From positions 1-64,000 of the forward strand of contig JAKVCA010000005.1 of assembly GCA_022448315.1 (NCBI GenBank): a stretch of 64,000 bases of DNA, read 5' to 3'. Below, piece by piece: positions 45,907 through 55,830 of this stretch (its first letter is position 1; each line of letters opens with the position of its first letter). The DNA is from Pirellulaceae bacterium. Its GTDB lineage: Bacteria > Planctomycetota > Planctomycetia > Pirellulales > Pirellulaceae. A program made the position numbers and the translations under genes. The notes below the pieces were generated by a model. It had not been told where the DNA came from. It did no database searches and saw nothing but the letters and a program-made list of their open reading frames with translations.

Positions 45907-46620
45907 TTACTTGCTTCGAATCAACTTCAGGGCGGTAGATGCGAACCGTCGCCCGAGTTCTTTGTAACCTTCACCCGAGTAGTGCAAGTCATTTTGAATC
46001 TTTTTGCCTGCTCGATTTATACCGTCATTGAGATCGTCCGTATTCACCCAGGCGAAGTCAGGGGCGGAGTCGGCGACTTTGACTTGAATCTCTCTAATTT
46101 CGGTCCAGTCCGGATAACGCCGATTCTGCATGTCGAAGTCACTGAGTCGACCGATAATGAATCCGACATCATCGCGTCCCAGATCATTGGACAACTGCTG
46201 GTGGAGGCCCCGCAAACTCTTCTCATAGACACTTGCCCATTGCATTTTGGCGTCTCGTTCGCCCTGCATCCAGATGAACGTCACCGATTCAATGGTTTTG
46301 TCCGCGATGGCGGGTTGAACTTTGGCCATCAGGCGATCATATAGATCGCCTCGGGTCTTTGGCGATTGCCCTTGGGGATCTTTCCATGCCTTGTACCATC
46401 GCTGTATCGGCTGACCACCAAGGGCGTCCTGAATCACGATCACCTGGTCTGTGCCGAAAGCTTCTTGGACCGCCGGCGTAAATGCCTCGTCCGGGCGATG
46501 CCCCTGCATGTTGGACTGGCCTGAGAGGATGAAAAGGTGTTTGCCTTCTTGGCCATTTGCTGCAGAGGTCAACAACAAAAGGCTCAGGACCAGCAGTGAC
46601 CGGATGGGTTGGGATTTCAT
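45907..46620 (-). CDS. Exported SASA/DUF303 carbohydrate esterase
   Basis: 237 residues, ATG at 46620 after GGAG. A signal peptide covers 1-23. The family opening HLFILSGQSNMQGH holds the nucleophile Ser36 in GQSNM, and a late DLHYSGEGYKELG holds the catalytic Asp-His pair. The central FIWMQGERDA is a conserved block with WxQGE. The SGNH-hydrolase fold acts on acetylated sugars (sialate O-acetylesterase family). It converges on the sulfatase gene. Which acetyl sugar it cleaves cannot be told. Confidence 0.86.
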   Translation of the reverse strand: MKSQPIRSLLVLSLLLLTSAANGQEGKHLFILSGQSNMQGHRPDEAFTPAVQEAFGTDQVIVIQDALGGQPIQRWYKAWKDPQGQSPKTRGDLYDRLMAKVQPAIADKTIESVTFIWMQGERDAKMQWASVYEKSLRGLHQQLSNDLGRDDVGFIIGRLSDFDMQNRRYPDWTEIREIQVKVADSAPDFAWVNTDDLNDGINRAGKKIQNDLHYSGEGYKELGRRFASTALKLIRSK

Positions 46621-46848
46621 GGCGGGGACTCCAGACTGGGGATTGAGACTGGCGACGAATGTTTTTTAGAGGTCAGTAAGGAAACAGCATAACTTGGGAG
46701 GCGCAAGGGTGCACGCGCGTCGCCGCTGGTTACGGATTGCAAAGTCTTATGCCATTGCATCACGCCGTAATGTTTGTGGCCGAATGGATTACATTCTAGA
46801 TTGAGACTGTGGTGCTCGGACGCGAAATTACTGCAAAGGTGCTTCAAC

Positions 46849-47337
46849 TTGTCACGCCTGCGACTCGTCGTTTTTGATCTGGACTTCACACTTTGGGACT
46901 GTGGTGGAACCTGGTGCGATTGTTTGAGACCTCCGTTCAGTCGTTCTGATGGACAGGTGAGGGATGTCACAGGGAGGGAGGTCCAGTTGTATAAGGACGT
47001 TCATCGCATTCTCGATGCCTGTGATCGAGAGGGGTTGTTGATGGCCCTTGCCTCTCGAACCGAGCAGCCAAGTTGGGCTCGTGAACTGTTGGCGTTACTT
47101 CAAATCGATCACCGATTTGCCTTTTCTGAGATCTACCCGAGCAGCAAGCTAAGGCATTTCCGTGCGCTCTTGGAACAAACAGACATCTCTTTCGATTCAA
47201 TGCTTTTTTTTGATGACGAGATGAGGAATATTCGCGAAGTCTCTAGTCTCGGCGTCAAATCCATTTATCTGGAATCGGGCATCCATTGGGAGCAATTTCA
47301 GCTAGCGAAAAACTCATTTGGGGCTTCAAAACACTGA
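46849..47337 (+). CDS. HAD-superfamily phosphatase, MDP-1 like
   Basis: 162 residues if read from the TTG at 46849, which is preceded by AAGGT; a GTG at 46774 would add 25 residues that look non-coding. The HAD nucleophile motif is VVFDLDFTLWDCGG (7-20, Asp10 and Asp12). The second motif is LASRTEQPSWA, and the third SMLFFDDEMRNI with acidic residues. These are typical of magnesium-dependent phosphatase-1, a small cytoplasmic phosphatase acting on protein phosphotyrosine or glycated-sugar phosphates in eukaryotes; the bacterial role is unclear. No operon partner. Confidence 0.83.
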   Translation: MSRLRLVVFDLDFTLWDCGGTWCDCLRPPFSRSDGQVRDVTGREVQLYKDVHRILDACDREGLLMALASRTEQPSWARELLALLQIDHRFAFSEIYPSSKLRHFRALLEQTDISFDSMLFFDDEMRNIREVSSLGVKSIYLESGIHWEQFQLAKNSFGASKH

Positions 47338-47576
47338 TTTTGGACTCGAGATTCCGGAGATGCTCCAGCTGCATCCGGCGCTGAATACCGTTCAGATCTG
47401 TGTTTTGGATTCGTTTTCAATGAGTCGCGGCTCATTTCAAGTTGTATGCCTACCTGAGATCGACTAGGGCGGGTTTCTACAGAGAGTACACGGTGAAGCG
47501 ACATCGTCCTTGCAGCCAGCGGCATAAACGGCGATAGTCGGCAGAGTAGCTGTCTCGTTTGACGTTGGAGGTCCCG

Positions 47577-47852
47577 ATGCGAGGACTGCATTCGCCACAG
47601 GAGAACCCTTATCAGTCCCCATGCCAACCCGTTTTTTGTCAACCCTTTCAAAGGCGGTTGCGTCGCGAGTGTCGTCTCGCGTGGGTCGCTTATCGAGACG
47701 GCATTGAGGCTGAAGGGCTAACGTTACGTGAGTACTTCCGAGCCGGGGTTTGCCTCTTTTTACGGATTGCAATTTTAATTCTGCTTGCGATCTCGGCAGT
47801 GCTGTACCTCAGCGGTAATGATCTCTTCATGCACTATTTCCGAAACACTTGA
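47577..47852 (+). CDS. Small membrane protein with ENPYQSP motif
   Basis: 91 residues from the ATG at 47577, supported by GGAGG 6 nt upstream. The N-terminal ENPYQSP (near residue 9) recurs at the start of many planctomycete membrane proteins. A polar, basic segment follows, then one hydrophobic helix (ILILLAISAVLYLSG). Function unknown. The ribosome binding site and motif are the reasons to call it a gene. Confidence 0.66.
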   Translation: MRGLHSPQENPYQSPCQPVFCQPFQRRLRRECRLAWVAYRDGIEAEGLTLREYFRAGVCLFLRIAILILLAISAVLYLSGNDLFMHYFRNT

Positions 47853-47930
47853 ATCCTGCGGCTTCGTTTTTGTTCTACCATTCGGTTCCAGAGTTGCCGA
47901 TCCTGATGTCGCGATTCGTGAATGAGGAAC

Positions 47931-48551
47931 CTACCCTCGAACTTTTCTTTGCAGACGCAGCTCTTCGATTCCGTGGTAGGTCAGCAATAACGCACCCTCC
48001 GCAGCATAATGGTGGAACAGGTTATCCCAGAATCGTGTTTCGCCTGGCCACGGGAAAGCAAAAAGGAGGTCAAAGTCAGCGATCTCAAGATCGAATTCTT
48101 CATAGGCGCCAGGGGTATCAGTTTCGATGTGAGCGACATCTTCGTGATATTGGATCAGACGTTGACCGCCCGGCGGAATGAAGCTCCCCTGAGCAAATTC
48201 GGCGGACAGACCAAGGTCATCGGCAAGTGAACGAGCTCGGTCGACCAGTTCCGCTTCGACTTCGATCCCAAATGCGGTGAAGTTGTGCAGGGATGCCATA
48301 AGGGTGACGACACCAAATCCGCTGCCCCATTCACAGAACATGTTTCCCGCGTTCAGTTGATGTTCCACAATCCAATGCAAGACGTTGTTGACCGTGCGGT
48401 AGTCGCTGGCCACAAAATTCTCAATGATTGGACCACGCCAGTGATGTAAAAAATCGTCGATGCGTCGATCCGATTCTTGAAGCAACGTTTCCATTTCCGA
48501 CGTCAATGGCGCGTCGACATGGAGATCGGGGAGTTCGATTGGCTTCAGCAT
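47931..48551 (-). CDS. Class I SAM-dependent methyltransferase-like protein
   Basis: 206 residues. The nucleotide-binding loop is MFCEWGSGFGVVTLMAS (about 71-87), followed by the acidic residue at the end of strand 2 in FGIEVEAELVDRAR. The remaining strands are degenerate, with LLFAFPWPGE in place of a strict motif IV. Substrate unknown. It converges on the small membrane-protein gene. Confidence 0.72.
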   Translation of the reverse strand: MLKPIELPDLHVDAPLTSEMETLLQESDRRIDDFLHHWRGPIIENFVASDYRTVNNVLHWIVEHQLNAGNMFCEWGSGFGVVTLMASLHNFTAFGIEVEAELVDRARSLADDLGLSAEFAQGSFIPPGGQRLIQYHEDVAHIETDTPGAYEEFDLEIADFDLLFAFPWPGETRFWDNLFHHYAAEGALLLTYHGIEELRLQRKVRG

Positions 48552-48763
48552 GCAGTGGGCTCATTGCAAATGAAGACATGGGAGTGGTTCATTGAGTTCG
48601 TCTAACGATTGGATTGAAATCCAGCTCCGATTAATAGTCGGATTGCTCGAACTGAGGGGTGAATAATGTTCTGGGATTGACGCCTCCGAAGCCCGTTGAA
48701 AATGTGACGATCATCAAAACACGCCGCTCAGGTTCAGAAGTTTTTCCGATCTTCCGAGCCGCG

Positions 48764-49558
48764 TCAGCTTGATTCTTCGAGTTCCTCAGGTGTCGGAAGA
48801 ATCGCATCCGACTCCTCGGTGCTTGCATCCGGAAAGGGGACTGGATGGCCTTCCAGCTCGGCAAGGGCATTCGCCGCCGCTCTTTGTTCGGCATCCTTCT
48901 TATTTTTTCCCCATGCGGGCGAGTAGTTAGTCTGTCCAATTTGTGCCGCAACTTTGAACGTCTTACTGTGGTCAGGTCCAGTTTCCTCGAGCATGAGATA
49001 GACCGGTGGTTGTCCCTGGTGGCGTTGAGCGATTTGCTGCAACTGGCTCTTGTAGTTGACGATTGAGTTGCCGCTCGCCGTTTCTTCGATTTCCAGTAGC
49101 AGGTGCTGACGAATGAAGCTTGATGCCGCGGTCATGCCTCCATCCAGATAAAGCGCGGCCAGCAAAGATTCAAAGACGTCCGCATAGAGACTTGAGGGAA
49201 CCGGCACGTCCCCAGTCATTCCTTTGCCCAGAATCATAAAACGGTCGAGTCCAAGTTTACGACTGATTTTGGCGCAAGTCCGCCGGCTCACCACGGAGGA
49301 TTTTATTTTTGTGAGTTCGCCTTCAAGCATTTGAGGGAACTGATGATAGAGTTCTTCACAGACCACAAAGCCCAAGATTGAATCGCCTAGAAACTCTAGG
49401 CGTTCATTGGAAAGAAGCCGGTGGTCTGCTCCCGACGCGTGCGTTAACGCGGCGAGGAGCAATGCCCGGTCAGAAAAGGTGTATTCGATTTCCTTTTCGC
49501 ATCCGGTCAGTTTCTCCAGAATTTCAGGATTCTGGATGAGTGAAGCCGATCGATTCAT
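48764..49558 (-). CDS. rnc: Ribonuclease III
   Basis: RNase III cleaves double-stranded RNA in rRNA and mRNA maturation. The 264-residue protein has the signature NERLEFLGDSILG (51-63) with catalytic Glu/Asp, a later ESLLAALYLDGG with the second acidic pair, and a double-stranded RNA-binding domain from about 165 (NYKSQLQQIAQRHQG, KKDAEQRAAANAL). About 25 polar, acidic residues end the protein. The gene stands alone in front of the fusA region. Confidence 0.96.
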   Translation of the reverse strand: MNRSASLIQNPEILEKLTGCEKEIEYTFSDRALLLAALTHASGADHRLLSNERLEFLGDSILGFVVCEELYHQFPQMLEGELTKIKSSVVSRRTCAKISRKLGLDRFMILGKGMTGDVPVPSSLYADVFESLLAALYLDGGMTAASSFIRQHLLLEIEETASGNSIVNYKSQLQQIAQRHQGQPPVYLMLEETGPDHSKTFKVAAQIGQTNYSPAWGKNKKDAEQRAAANALAELEGHPVPFPDASTEESDAILPTPEELEESS

Positions 49559-50037
49559 GGTCGGTCTACGGCAGCCTTTCTCAAATGAAAACCGTTTCCT
49601 TGGTCACAGAGTGACTCTGTATGCTTCCGGAAACGATCCTTTTGGCGGGTTACCCATGAATCTCAGTCAGAAAAATGACAGCACCGTGGAACGAGGCCAG
49701 CGGCGACGGAGGATTCAGTGGCAGGAAATTGGCAGGTGGCTGGATCCGACCGCACCGGGGCTACGCAAGTCCAGGTGCGGTCAGACAGACGGGAGCATCG
49801 AAAGTTGGAGGAAACAGGAAGCCGAAACGCTTGCTGTGCCTTCATTTGCGATCGAAGCGTCTCCAGCGTCTGAAGCCAGATGTCAAAATATGCCGTCATG
49901 AGCGCGAAGTCAATCAGAAAGAACGCCTTGCGCATCATGCATGCGCACGAAAAAACCTCTTTGAGACCTTTCGCAAAGAGGTTTTAACGGTTAGAGCGAT
50001 TATCCGTCGTCGCCGACGTGGTCGGCCTTAGGACATG
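49559..50037. other. Region between rnc and fusA
   Basis: 479 bases with no gene I can support. It contains the fusA terminator at 49952-49985 and the rnc upstream region. Confidence 0.5.
49952..49985 (-). terminator. Rho-independent terminator of fusA
   Basis: AAAACCTCTTTG and CAAAGAGGTTTT pair perfectly over 12 bp with a 10-nt loop. Read on the minus strand the stem runs straight into a T-run (TTTTTT). It lies 53 bp past the fusA stop. The symmetry also gives a weaker plus-strand terminator. Confidence 0.88.
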
Positions 50038-52140
50038 CTATTTGGCTGCGGCTAATTCCGCCTGCTTACGTTCCGCGATAATGTCTTCTTGGATATTGTT
50101 TGGTACTTTGCGGTACCCCTGCAATTCCATGGTGAAGGTTCCCTGACCCTGCGTCATACTTCGAAGGTCGGTCGCGTATCCAAAAGTCTCCGCAAGCGGA
50201 ACTTCGGCGATGATGAGAATCGTTCCATCTTCTCTCTGTTCGGTATGCTCGATGATTCCTCGGCGAACGGTACAGTCACCGACGATTGAACCTTGAAACT
50301 GGTCTGGCGCTTCAATCTCGACCTTCATGACGGGTTCAAGCAAAGCTGGTTTCGTTTTCGGGAAATACTCTCGGAAGCAATCTCGGGCACAGATCTGGAA
50401 AGCCATTTCCGAGGAGTCAACATCGTGGAAACTACCATCCTTCAGGTGGACCGTGTAACCGGTTACTGGGTACTTCGCGATGGTGCCCTTGTTGAGCACC
50501 GAGGTAAAGCCCTTGTCCACCGCCGGGATATATTGCCTTGGGATGCGTCCTTGAACAATTGAGTCTTGGAACACGAATGGCTCTTCAACGTCAGGATCGT
50601 CCATGGGGCCCATTTGCCCAACGATGTGGGCGAACTGACCCGAACCACCACTCTGCTTTTTGTGCTTGTAGTTGAATTCCACCATCTGTGTTGGGGTCTC
50701 GCGGTAACTTACTTTGGGAGCGCCGACTTCCACCTCAACCTTGTATTCGCGACGAATTCGCTCAACATAAATATCGAGATGCAATTCACCCATTCCAGCG
50801 ATGATCACCTCGTTGGTTTCCTCATCGGTGAAGACGCGGAAGGTTGGGTCCTCTTTACGGAATCGTTGAAGCGCTTTGCCGAGTTTATCCGCAGAACCTC
50901 GATCGGTGGCAGTCACAGCCACCTTAATGACCGCGTCTGGAACAAACATGTTTTCGAGTGTACACATCGACGACGTCGCGGCGTAAGTGTCACCACTCGC
51001 GCTGTCGATTCCCATGACGGCGATAATGTCGCCGGCCTCCGCAAAATCGACCTCTTCACGCTTGTCGGAGTGCATTCGAACAATCCGACTGAATCGTTCA
51101 GCTCGACCTGTACGTTGGTTGTAGTAGGTTTCGCCTTTGCGGATCGTTCCCTGATAGAGTCGCATGAACGTCAATTGGCCAAAGGGATCGTCCACAATCT
51201 TAAATGCCATGCCGACAAACGGCTTCTTCGGATCCGGGGTCAACTCGTAAGCCTTGTCGGGATCTTCGTAGTCCTTGGCGTTGATCTCACGCTCCAAGGG
51301 CGAGGGCAAAAACTGAACGACCCGATCGAGCAGGGGTTGTACGCCCTTGTTTTTGAACGCTGTCCCCATGTATACCGGCGTCAGCTCGAGGGCCTGAACC
51401 GATTTCCGGACGACGGAGTCGATCAACTCTTCGCTAACCGGCTCGCCCGACAAAAGGAGTTCCATCATTTCGTCGCTGTACATCGAGAGCGACTCAAGCA
51501 TATCTTGACGCGCGGCTTCGGCGTCAGCTTGATGGGCTTCAGGGATTTCGGCTTCAACGACGTTCTCGCCCTGCTCGCCTTCAAACTGAAGCATCTTCAT
51601 TTTGGTGAGGTCGATCACACCTTCAAACTGTTCGCCGGCGCCGATGTTGAGTTGCATCAATACGGCATCGCAACCCAGCTTGTCCCGCATCTGCTTGACC
51701 ACTTTTTGAGGGTCGGCACCCGTGCGGTCCATTTTGTTGATGAAGGCGAGGCGGGGAACTTTGTATCTCTTCATTTGGCGATCGACGGTGATGGACTGTG
51801 CCTGTACACCACCTACCGCACATAGCACAAGGACAGCACCATCGAGCACGCGTAGTGATCGTTCCACTTCCACCGTGAAGTCCACGTGGCCGGGGGTGTC
51901 GATCAAGTTGATGAAGTGATCGCCCCACTGCACCGATGTCGCGGCACTCGTGATCGTGATTCCACGCTCTTTTTCGAGTTCCATGTGATCCATCGTCGCA
52001 CCATCTCCACCTCCACGAACTTCTTCAATCTTGTGAATCCGTCCGGTGTAGTAGAGAACCCGTTCGCTCAGGGTCGTTTTCCCAGAGTCGATGTGAGCCG
52101 AAATACCGATATTACGCAGTTTGTTAAGATCTCGTGCCAT
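50038..52140 (-). CDS. fusA: Elongation factor G, spd/mitochondrial-EFG1 type
   Basis: EF-G moves tRNA and mRNA through the ribosome with GTP. 700 residues with all domains. The P-loop is AHIDSGKTTL (15-24), where canonical bacterial EF-G has AHIDAGKTTT. G2 is EKERGITITSAA, G3 DTPGHVDFT and G4 NKMDRTG. The segment SERVLYYTGRIHKIEEVRGG resembles mitochondrial EFG1 and the spdEFG1 group of spirochaetes, planctomycetes and deltaproteobacteria. Domains IV-V run from about 480 with GQFAHIVGQMGP and the closing MTQGQGTFTMELQGYRKVP. It has a long leader and a strong terminator, and is not in a str operon with rpsL, rpsG or tuf. Confidence 0.95.
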   Translation of the reverse strand: MARDLNKLRNIGISAHIDSGKTTLSERVLYYTGRIHKIEEVRGGGDGATMDHMELEKERGITITSAATSVQWGDHFINLIDTPGHVDFTVEVERSLRVLDGAVLVLCAVGGVQAQSITVDRQMKRYKVPRLAFINKMDRTGADPQKVVKQMRDKLGCDAVLMQLNIGAGEQFEGVIDLTKMKMLQFEGEQGENVVEAEIPEAHQADAEAARQDMLESLSMYSDEMMELLLSGEPVSEELIDSVVRKSVQALELTPVYMGTAFKNKGVQPLLDRVVQFLPSPLEREINAKDYEDPDKAYELTPDPKKPFVGMAFKIVDDPFGQLTFMRLYQGTIRKGETYYNQRTGRAERFSRIVRMHSDKREEVDFAEAGDIIAVMGIDSASGDTYAATSSMCTLENMFVPDAVIKVAVTATDRGSADKLGKALQRFRKEDPTFRVFTDEETNEVIIAGMGELHLDIYVERIRREYKVEVEVGAPKVSYRETPTQMVEFNYKHKKQSGGSGQFAHIVGQMGPMDDPDVEEPFVFQDSIVQGRIPRQYIPAVDKGFTSVLNKGTIAKYPVTGYTVHLKDGSFHDVDSSEMAFQICARDCFREYFPKTKPALLEPVMKVEIEAPDQFQGSIVGDCTVRRGIIEHTEQREDGTILIIAEVPLAETFGYATDLRSMTQGQGTFTMELQGYRKVPNNIQEDIIAERKQAELAAAK

Positions 52141-52646
52141 GGTCCGTTAACACTTATGGAAGAAACGAAGCGGGACTGCCCGTTTACCATCCCTGGACTG
52201 CTTGCTGCAGTTCTCGAGGCATGGACGTCACACCTCGATTGGGGCGGGAAACACAAAAGTGACGATCCTGAATCATCGATTATTAATCGAAACATCGGGA
52301 GACGTCAGACGCGATAAATACCGTTTGTCGGAGGGCTTCCACAACCTGCGATTTCCTCGCTGAATCCAAACCTTTCAGCAGTTTCAGAGCGGTGAGGATA
52401 AGGTAGGGCGAACTCCGAGCGGTGAATTTAAGGCCCAAATCGGGTTGTTATCATAGTAAAAATGGTGAATTCGGAAAGGCCAATTTGCGAAAAGTTTGAA
52501 CGCTTCAGTTGTTGAAGTGTCGCCGGGCGTCATCGCCAAAATCACGTTCCAATGCCGCGTTTTGGGTCATTGCTGCGGTTTGGTGGGGCGTTTCGTTTGA
52601 CTCAGGTGATGGCGATGGGGAGTCACTGCCTTTGAGCTCGCGAAAC
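52141..52646. other. Long fusA leader region
   Basis: 506 bases between the fusA start and the stop of the TPR gene upstream on the same strand. It holds no gene. A phrase GAGCGGTGA occurs twice about 35 bp apart (near 52385 and 52415). Promoter elements were not fixed. Confidence 0.4.
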
Positions 52647-53816
52647 TTATTTGCTTTCATTCTCAGTGGATAGCTTTTTCACAACTCGACGCGTGGCCTC
52701 GAGCCGTTCGAGATCCGACCCCTCAAGGCGATTCAGCCAGCCCGATAAAATCTTCTCGGCTCGCTCCACATCGCCAGACGCTGCGCAGGCGGTTGCCAGC
52801 GTGTTGGCCGCGGGCCAATCTTCCTCGCCCCGAAGTTCAACGCCTCGCTCGGCGAGTTTTACCGCCAGTTCTGGATTTGCAATGGAGCCATCCGGGCAGG
52901 TAGCGTAGAGCCACGCAAGTCTTATTTGGGGCAGTCCGCTCGTCTTGTCCCGTGCTGCAGCGAGTTGAAAATCATCCCGTGCTTTCTCCCAGAGTCCGGC
53001 GATCTGCGCGACCTCAGCACGGTGGATAAGTGCTGCAGCCTCTCCTTCGGTCAATAAAACGACCTTCTGATAATCGCTCATCGCCTCTCGGTATTTGGCT
53101 AATTCAAAGTAGGCATGTCCTCGACCCGTGTAGGCCTGCGCGTCACGCGGGTCGAGAACGATGGCTCGTGTGTAGTCGCGAACGGCCAGCACAAAATTTT
53201 CGAGTTGGTAATGGAGTTCCGCCCGATTGAACCATGCGCGGGGCAATTTGGGTTCCATCTCGAGGACGCGATCGAGATCCTCAATCGCCTTCGCATATTG
53301 AGCTTGTGTTCCATAATGCCATGCCCTCGCGAAAAAGGGTTTCCAATTTTCGGGTTCCAGCTCAATCGCGCGATCCAGAAAAAGGATGGCCGATTCAAAG
53401 GAGACTTCTGGTTGTTCACTCTGACGCAGCAGTGCCCAGCCCAACAGTTGGTTGGCGTAGGCCTGGTCTTCGGCGTTTGGCGTCCCGGAAAGCACCTGTT
53501 CGCAGGTGGAAACGACCTTCCCCAAGGACTTGGGGCCGGGGGTTTCCTGAGAAGACTTGTAGGCTGAAAGCAACTTCTGATGGTCAGAAAGCGAATCGTC
53601 CGTTTCGGGTTCGTTGGCAGTTTCGGATGCTTTCAAGGATGACTCTTCAGCGGTGTCGGTTTTGCTGACGCGTTCGGTCTCACCAGCAATCTCTTGGCCC
53701 GTGAGCCCTTTTGGAGCGACCATCAGAATGACGCACACAATCACCAGCAATCCTGGCTGAACCACCTTGGGTTTATCCTTGAGAGACTTCTGTATTCGTA
53801 AGCTGCCAAGACGCAT
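52647..53816 (-). CDS. Membrane-anchored TPR-repeat protein
   Basis: 389 residues from the ATG at 53816, with AGGG upstream; an upstream ATG at 53993 gives an unlikely extension. A single N-terminal hydrophobic segment (VVQPGLLVIVCVILMVAP) anchors or exports it. An acidic linker leads to tetratricopeptide repeats from about 120, visible as SAILFLDRAIELEPENWKPF, KAIEDLDRVLEMEPKLPRAW, LAVRDYTRAIVLDPRDAQAY and REAMSDYQKVVLLTEGEAAA. Such proteins act as scaffolds. It has no evident operon partner, and its function is unknown. Confidence 0.85.
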   Translation of the reverse strand: MRLGSLRIQKSLKDKPKVVQPGLLVIVCVILMVAPKGLTGQEIAGETERVSKTDTAEESSLKASETANEPETDDSLSDHQKLLSAYKSSQETPGPKSLGKVVSTCEQVLSGTPNAEDQAYANQLLGWALLRQSEQPEVSFESAILFLDRAIELEPENWKPFFARAWHYGTQAQYAKAIEDLDRVLEMEPKLPRAWFNRAELHYQLENFVLAVRDYTRAIVLDPRDAQAYTGRGHAYFELAKYREAMSDYQKVVLLTEGEAAALIHRAEVAQIAGLWEKARDDFQLAAARDKTSGLPQIRLAWLYATCPDGSIANPELAVKLAERGVELRGEEDWPAANTLATACAASGDVERAEKILSGWLNRLEGSDLERLEATRRVVKKLSTENESK

Positions 53817-54014
53817 GCTCTTGCCCTTTCCTTCAGTGACACCGCCAATAGCACCCGTCAATCCAAGGGGCGCAAAAACGCGGCAATCGAGAACCGGGCA
53901 GATGGTAGCGATCGCTTTGGAATGTGCCAAGTCTGATTCCGAATGCCAAAACCTAGCCCGAGATGGGGCGATATCGATCCATCTCAGAGGCATGCTAGCG
54001 GGAATGGATTCAGG

Positions 54015-55442
54015 TCAGGCCTGCGGGCGTGTCATGCTCATCGGATCGAGAGCTTCGTTCAGGGTCGCTTCTGGCAGCACTTCCTGCTCAAGGCATAATT
54101 CTCGGATGGTCTTGCCGGTGGAGAATGCTTGTTTCGCAAGCGATGCCGCTTTCTCGTACCCAATCAGCGGATTGAGACTGGTCACCATCGACAAGCTTTG
54201 TTCCACGGCCGCTTCGCAAGCCTCAATATTTGGTTGGAGATCGGCAATACAGAAATCGATGAAAGCAGAGATGCCCTTGCTCAGTAGCATGATACTCTCG
54301 AGCGTGGTTTGCCCCATCACGGGCATCATGATGTTCAGTTGGAATTGTCCACCCGAGGCGCCACAAAGGGTCAATGTTTGATCATTGCCCATGACGCGGG
54401 CCGTCAACTGCATCATGCTTTCGCACATCACTGGATTGACTTTACCGGGCATGATCGAGCTCCCCGGTTGCCGACTCGGGAGCTGAACCTCAAAGAACCC
54501 ACAGCGAGGTCCTGATCCTAGCCAACGGACATTGTTGGCGAGGTTGAACATGGTTGAGGCAATTGCCTTCAACTCGGCATGGCATTCCACGAGTCCATCC
54601 CTTTGAGCATTGGCTTCGAAATGATCAGCGGCTTCGACGAATTCGACGCCCGACCTTTCCGCAAGTATTTCTGAGACTCTTCCGCCAAATTCCGGGTGGG
54701 TATTGATCCCTGATCCAACTGCGGTTCCTCCCACAGGCAATTCCAGAATTGCCTGCTGCGCTGCGTTCGCACGTTGGACGGACAATTGGGCCTGACGGGC
54801 GAAGCCTCCGAATTCCTGACCTAACGTCAAAGGAGTCGCGTCCATCAGGTGAGTTCGCCCGATTTTAATGATGTTGGACCAAGCTTCAGATTGATTCCTC
54901 AGGACTTCGGTCAGACGGGTCAGTGCGGGTTTCAGTTCGCGTTCGATGGCGATTCCAACGGCCACGTGAATTGCTGTTGGGAAGGTGTCATTGGTGCTCT
55001 GCCCCATATTGACGTGATCATTGGGGTGAATGACCTTGGTCGCTTCAAAACGATCTCCACCGGCGATCTCGATTGCGCGATTGGAGATGACCTCGTTACA
55101 GTTCATATTGCTTGACGTTCCAGAGCCAGTCTGAAACACATCCACGGGGAACTGTGTGTCGTGCTTGCCGTCGGCGACTTCATCGCAAGATTTCAGAAGG
55201 GCTGACACTTGATTGTCGGTGAGTGGGTTTTTGCCTGTGCCGGTAAGTCGCCCCAAGTCGTCGTTTGCTTTAGCGCATGCGAACTTGACCAATCCCATTG
55301 CCCGGATCAGGCCGGCAGGGAGTGACCAGCCTGAAATGGGGAAATTTTCGACCGCTCTCTGGGTTTGTGCCCCGTAATAGGCGAGTTTTGGAACTTCGAT
55401 ATCGCCCATTGAATCTCGTTCAGTTCGCATTTCGGTCATCAT
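54015..55442 (-). CDS. fumC: Class II fumarate hydratase
   Basis: FumC interconverts fumarate and malate in the citric acid cycle without an iron-sulfur cluster. 475 residues when started at the ATG at 55442 (others at 55469 and 55439). Family motifs: GDIEVPKLAYYGAQTQRAVE, FQTGSGTSSNMNCNEVI, VNMGQSTNDTFPTA, GRTHLMDATP with the catalytic His, and GSSIMPGKVNPVMCE with the catalytic Ser. These distinguish it from aspartase or argininosuccinate lyase, although AspA is a near relative. Single-gene unit. Confidence 0.95.
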   Translation of the reverse strand: MMTEMRTERDSMGDIEVPKLAYYGAQTQRAVENFPISGWSLPAGLIRAMGLVKFACAKANDDLGRLTGTGKNPLTDNQVSALLKSCDEVADGKHDTQFPVDVFQTGSGTSSNMNCNEVISNRAIEIAGGDRFEATKVIHPNDHVNMGQSTNDTFPTAIHVAVGIAIERELKPALTRLTEVLRNQSEAWSNIIKIGRTHLMDATPLTLGQEFGGFARQAQLSVQRANAAQQAILELPVGGTAVGSGINTHPEFGGRVSEILAERSGVEFVEAADHFEANAQRDGLVECHAELKAIASTMFNLANNVRWLGSGPRCGFFEVQLPSRQPGSSIMPGKVNPVMCESMMQLTARVMGNDQTLTLCGASGGQFQLNIMMPVMGQTTLESIMLLSKGISAFIDFCIADLQPNIEACEAAVEQSLSMVTSLNPLIGYEKAASLAKQAFSTGKTIRELCLEQEVLPEATLNEALDPMSMTRPQA

Positions 55443-55830
55443 TGGTCTTTCTATTTGACTGGGGCTCATGGACTTGGGTTATCGACTTCAATCGCCATAA
55501 ATCGGTAAACGAGATATTCTGCTTACGGTGCTGAGATTCGAATCATTGACTGTGAGCGAAGCGTTAATTCGACGAGTCTGGGTGGTTCGATCATCCCCAA
55601 ATGACTCACTGCTCGAGATCATCGCATTCGCCGATGCAATCGCGGACTTAAGAAATTCGTTTTGTCAGCAACTAGGCAAATTCTCACGTTTGTGCTCGAC
55701 GCAACTCCACATGTCCAGTGGATTGACCGTGAAGCGGACTGGGCCAGTTGGCTGACGGCGAGCGGACACGTCGCATCCGTGCGAGACAGCATGATAACCC
55801 CGTCTGTAAAACGGACCAAGCCGGCAGTGA
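55443..55830. other. Region between fumC start and UPF0104 gene
   Basis: 388 bases with no gene supported on either strand; probably the fumC promoter and the end of the upstream operon. Confidence 0.4.

Noticed and set aside
46740-46776. Third Zur-box candidate (TTGCA half-sites near the MDP-1 gene)
   Set aside because: The half-sites are 13 nt apart instead of 5 and the flanks do not match the other two boxes.
49657-49901. Small gene between rnc and fusA
   Set aside because: The frame has no family signature, no good ribosome binding site, and a composition unlike the neighbouring proteins.
50566-51825. 419-codon open frame on the plus strand
   Set aside because: It is antisense to fusA, and its His-rich product mirrors EF-G codons; there is no start context.
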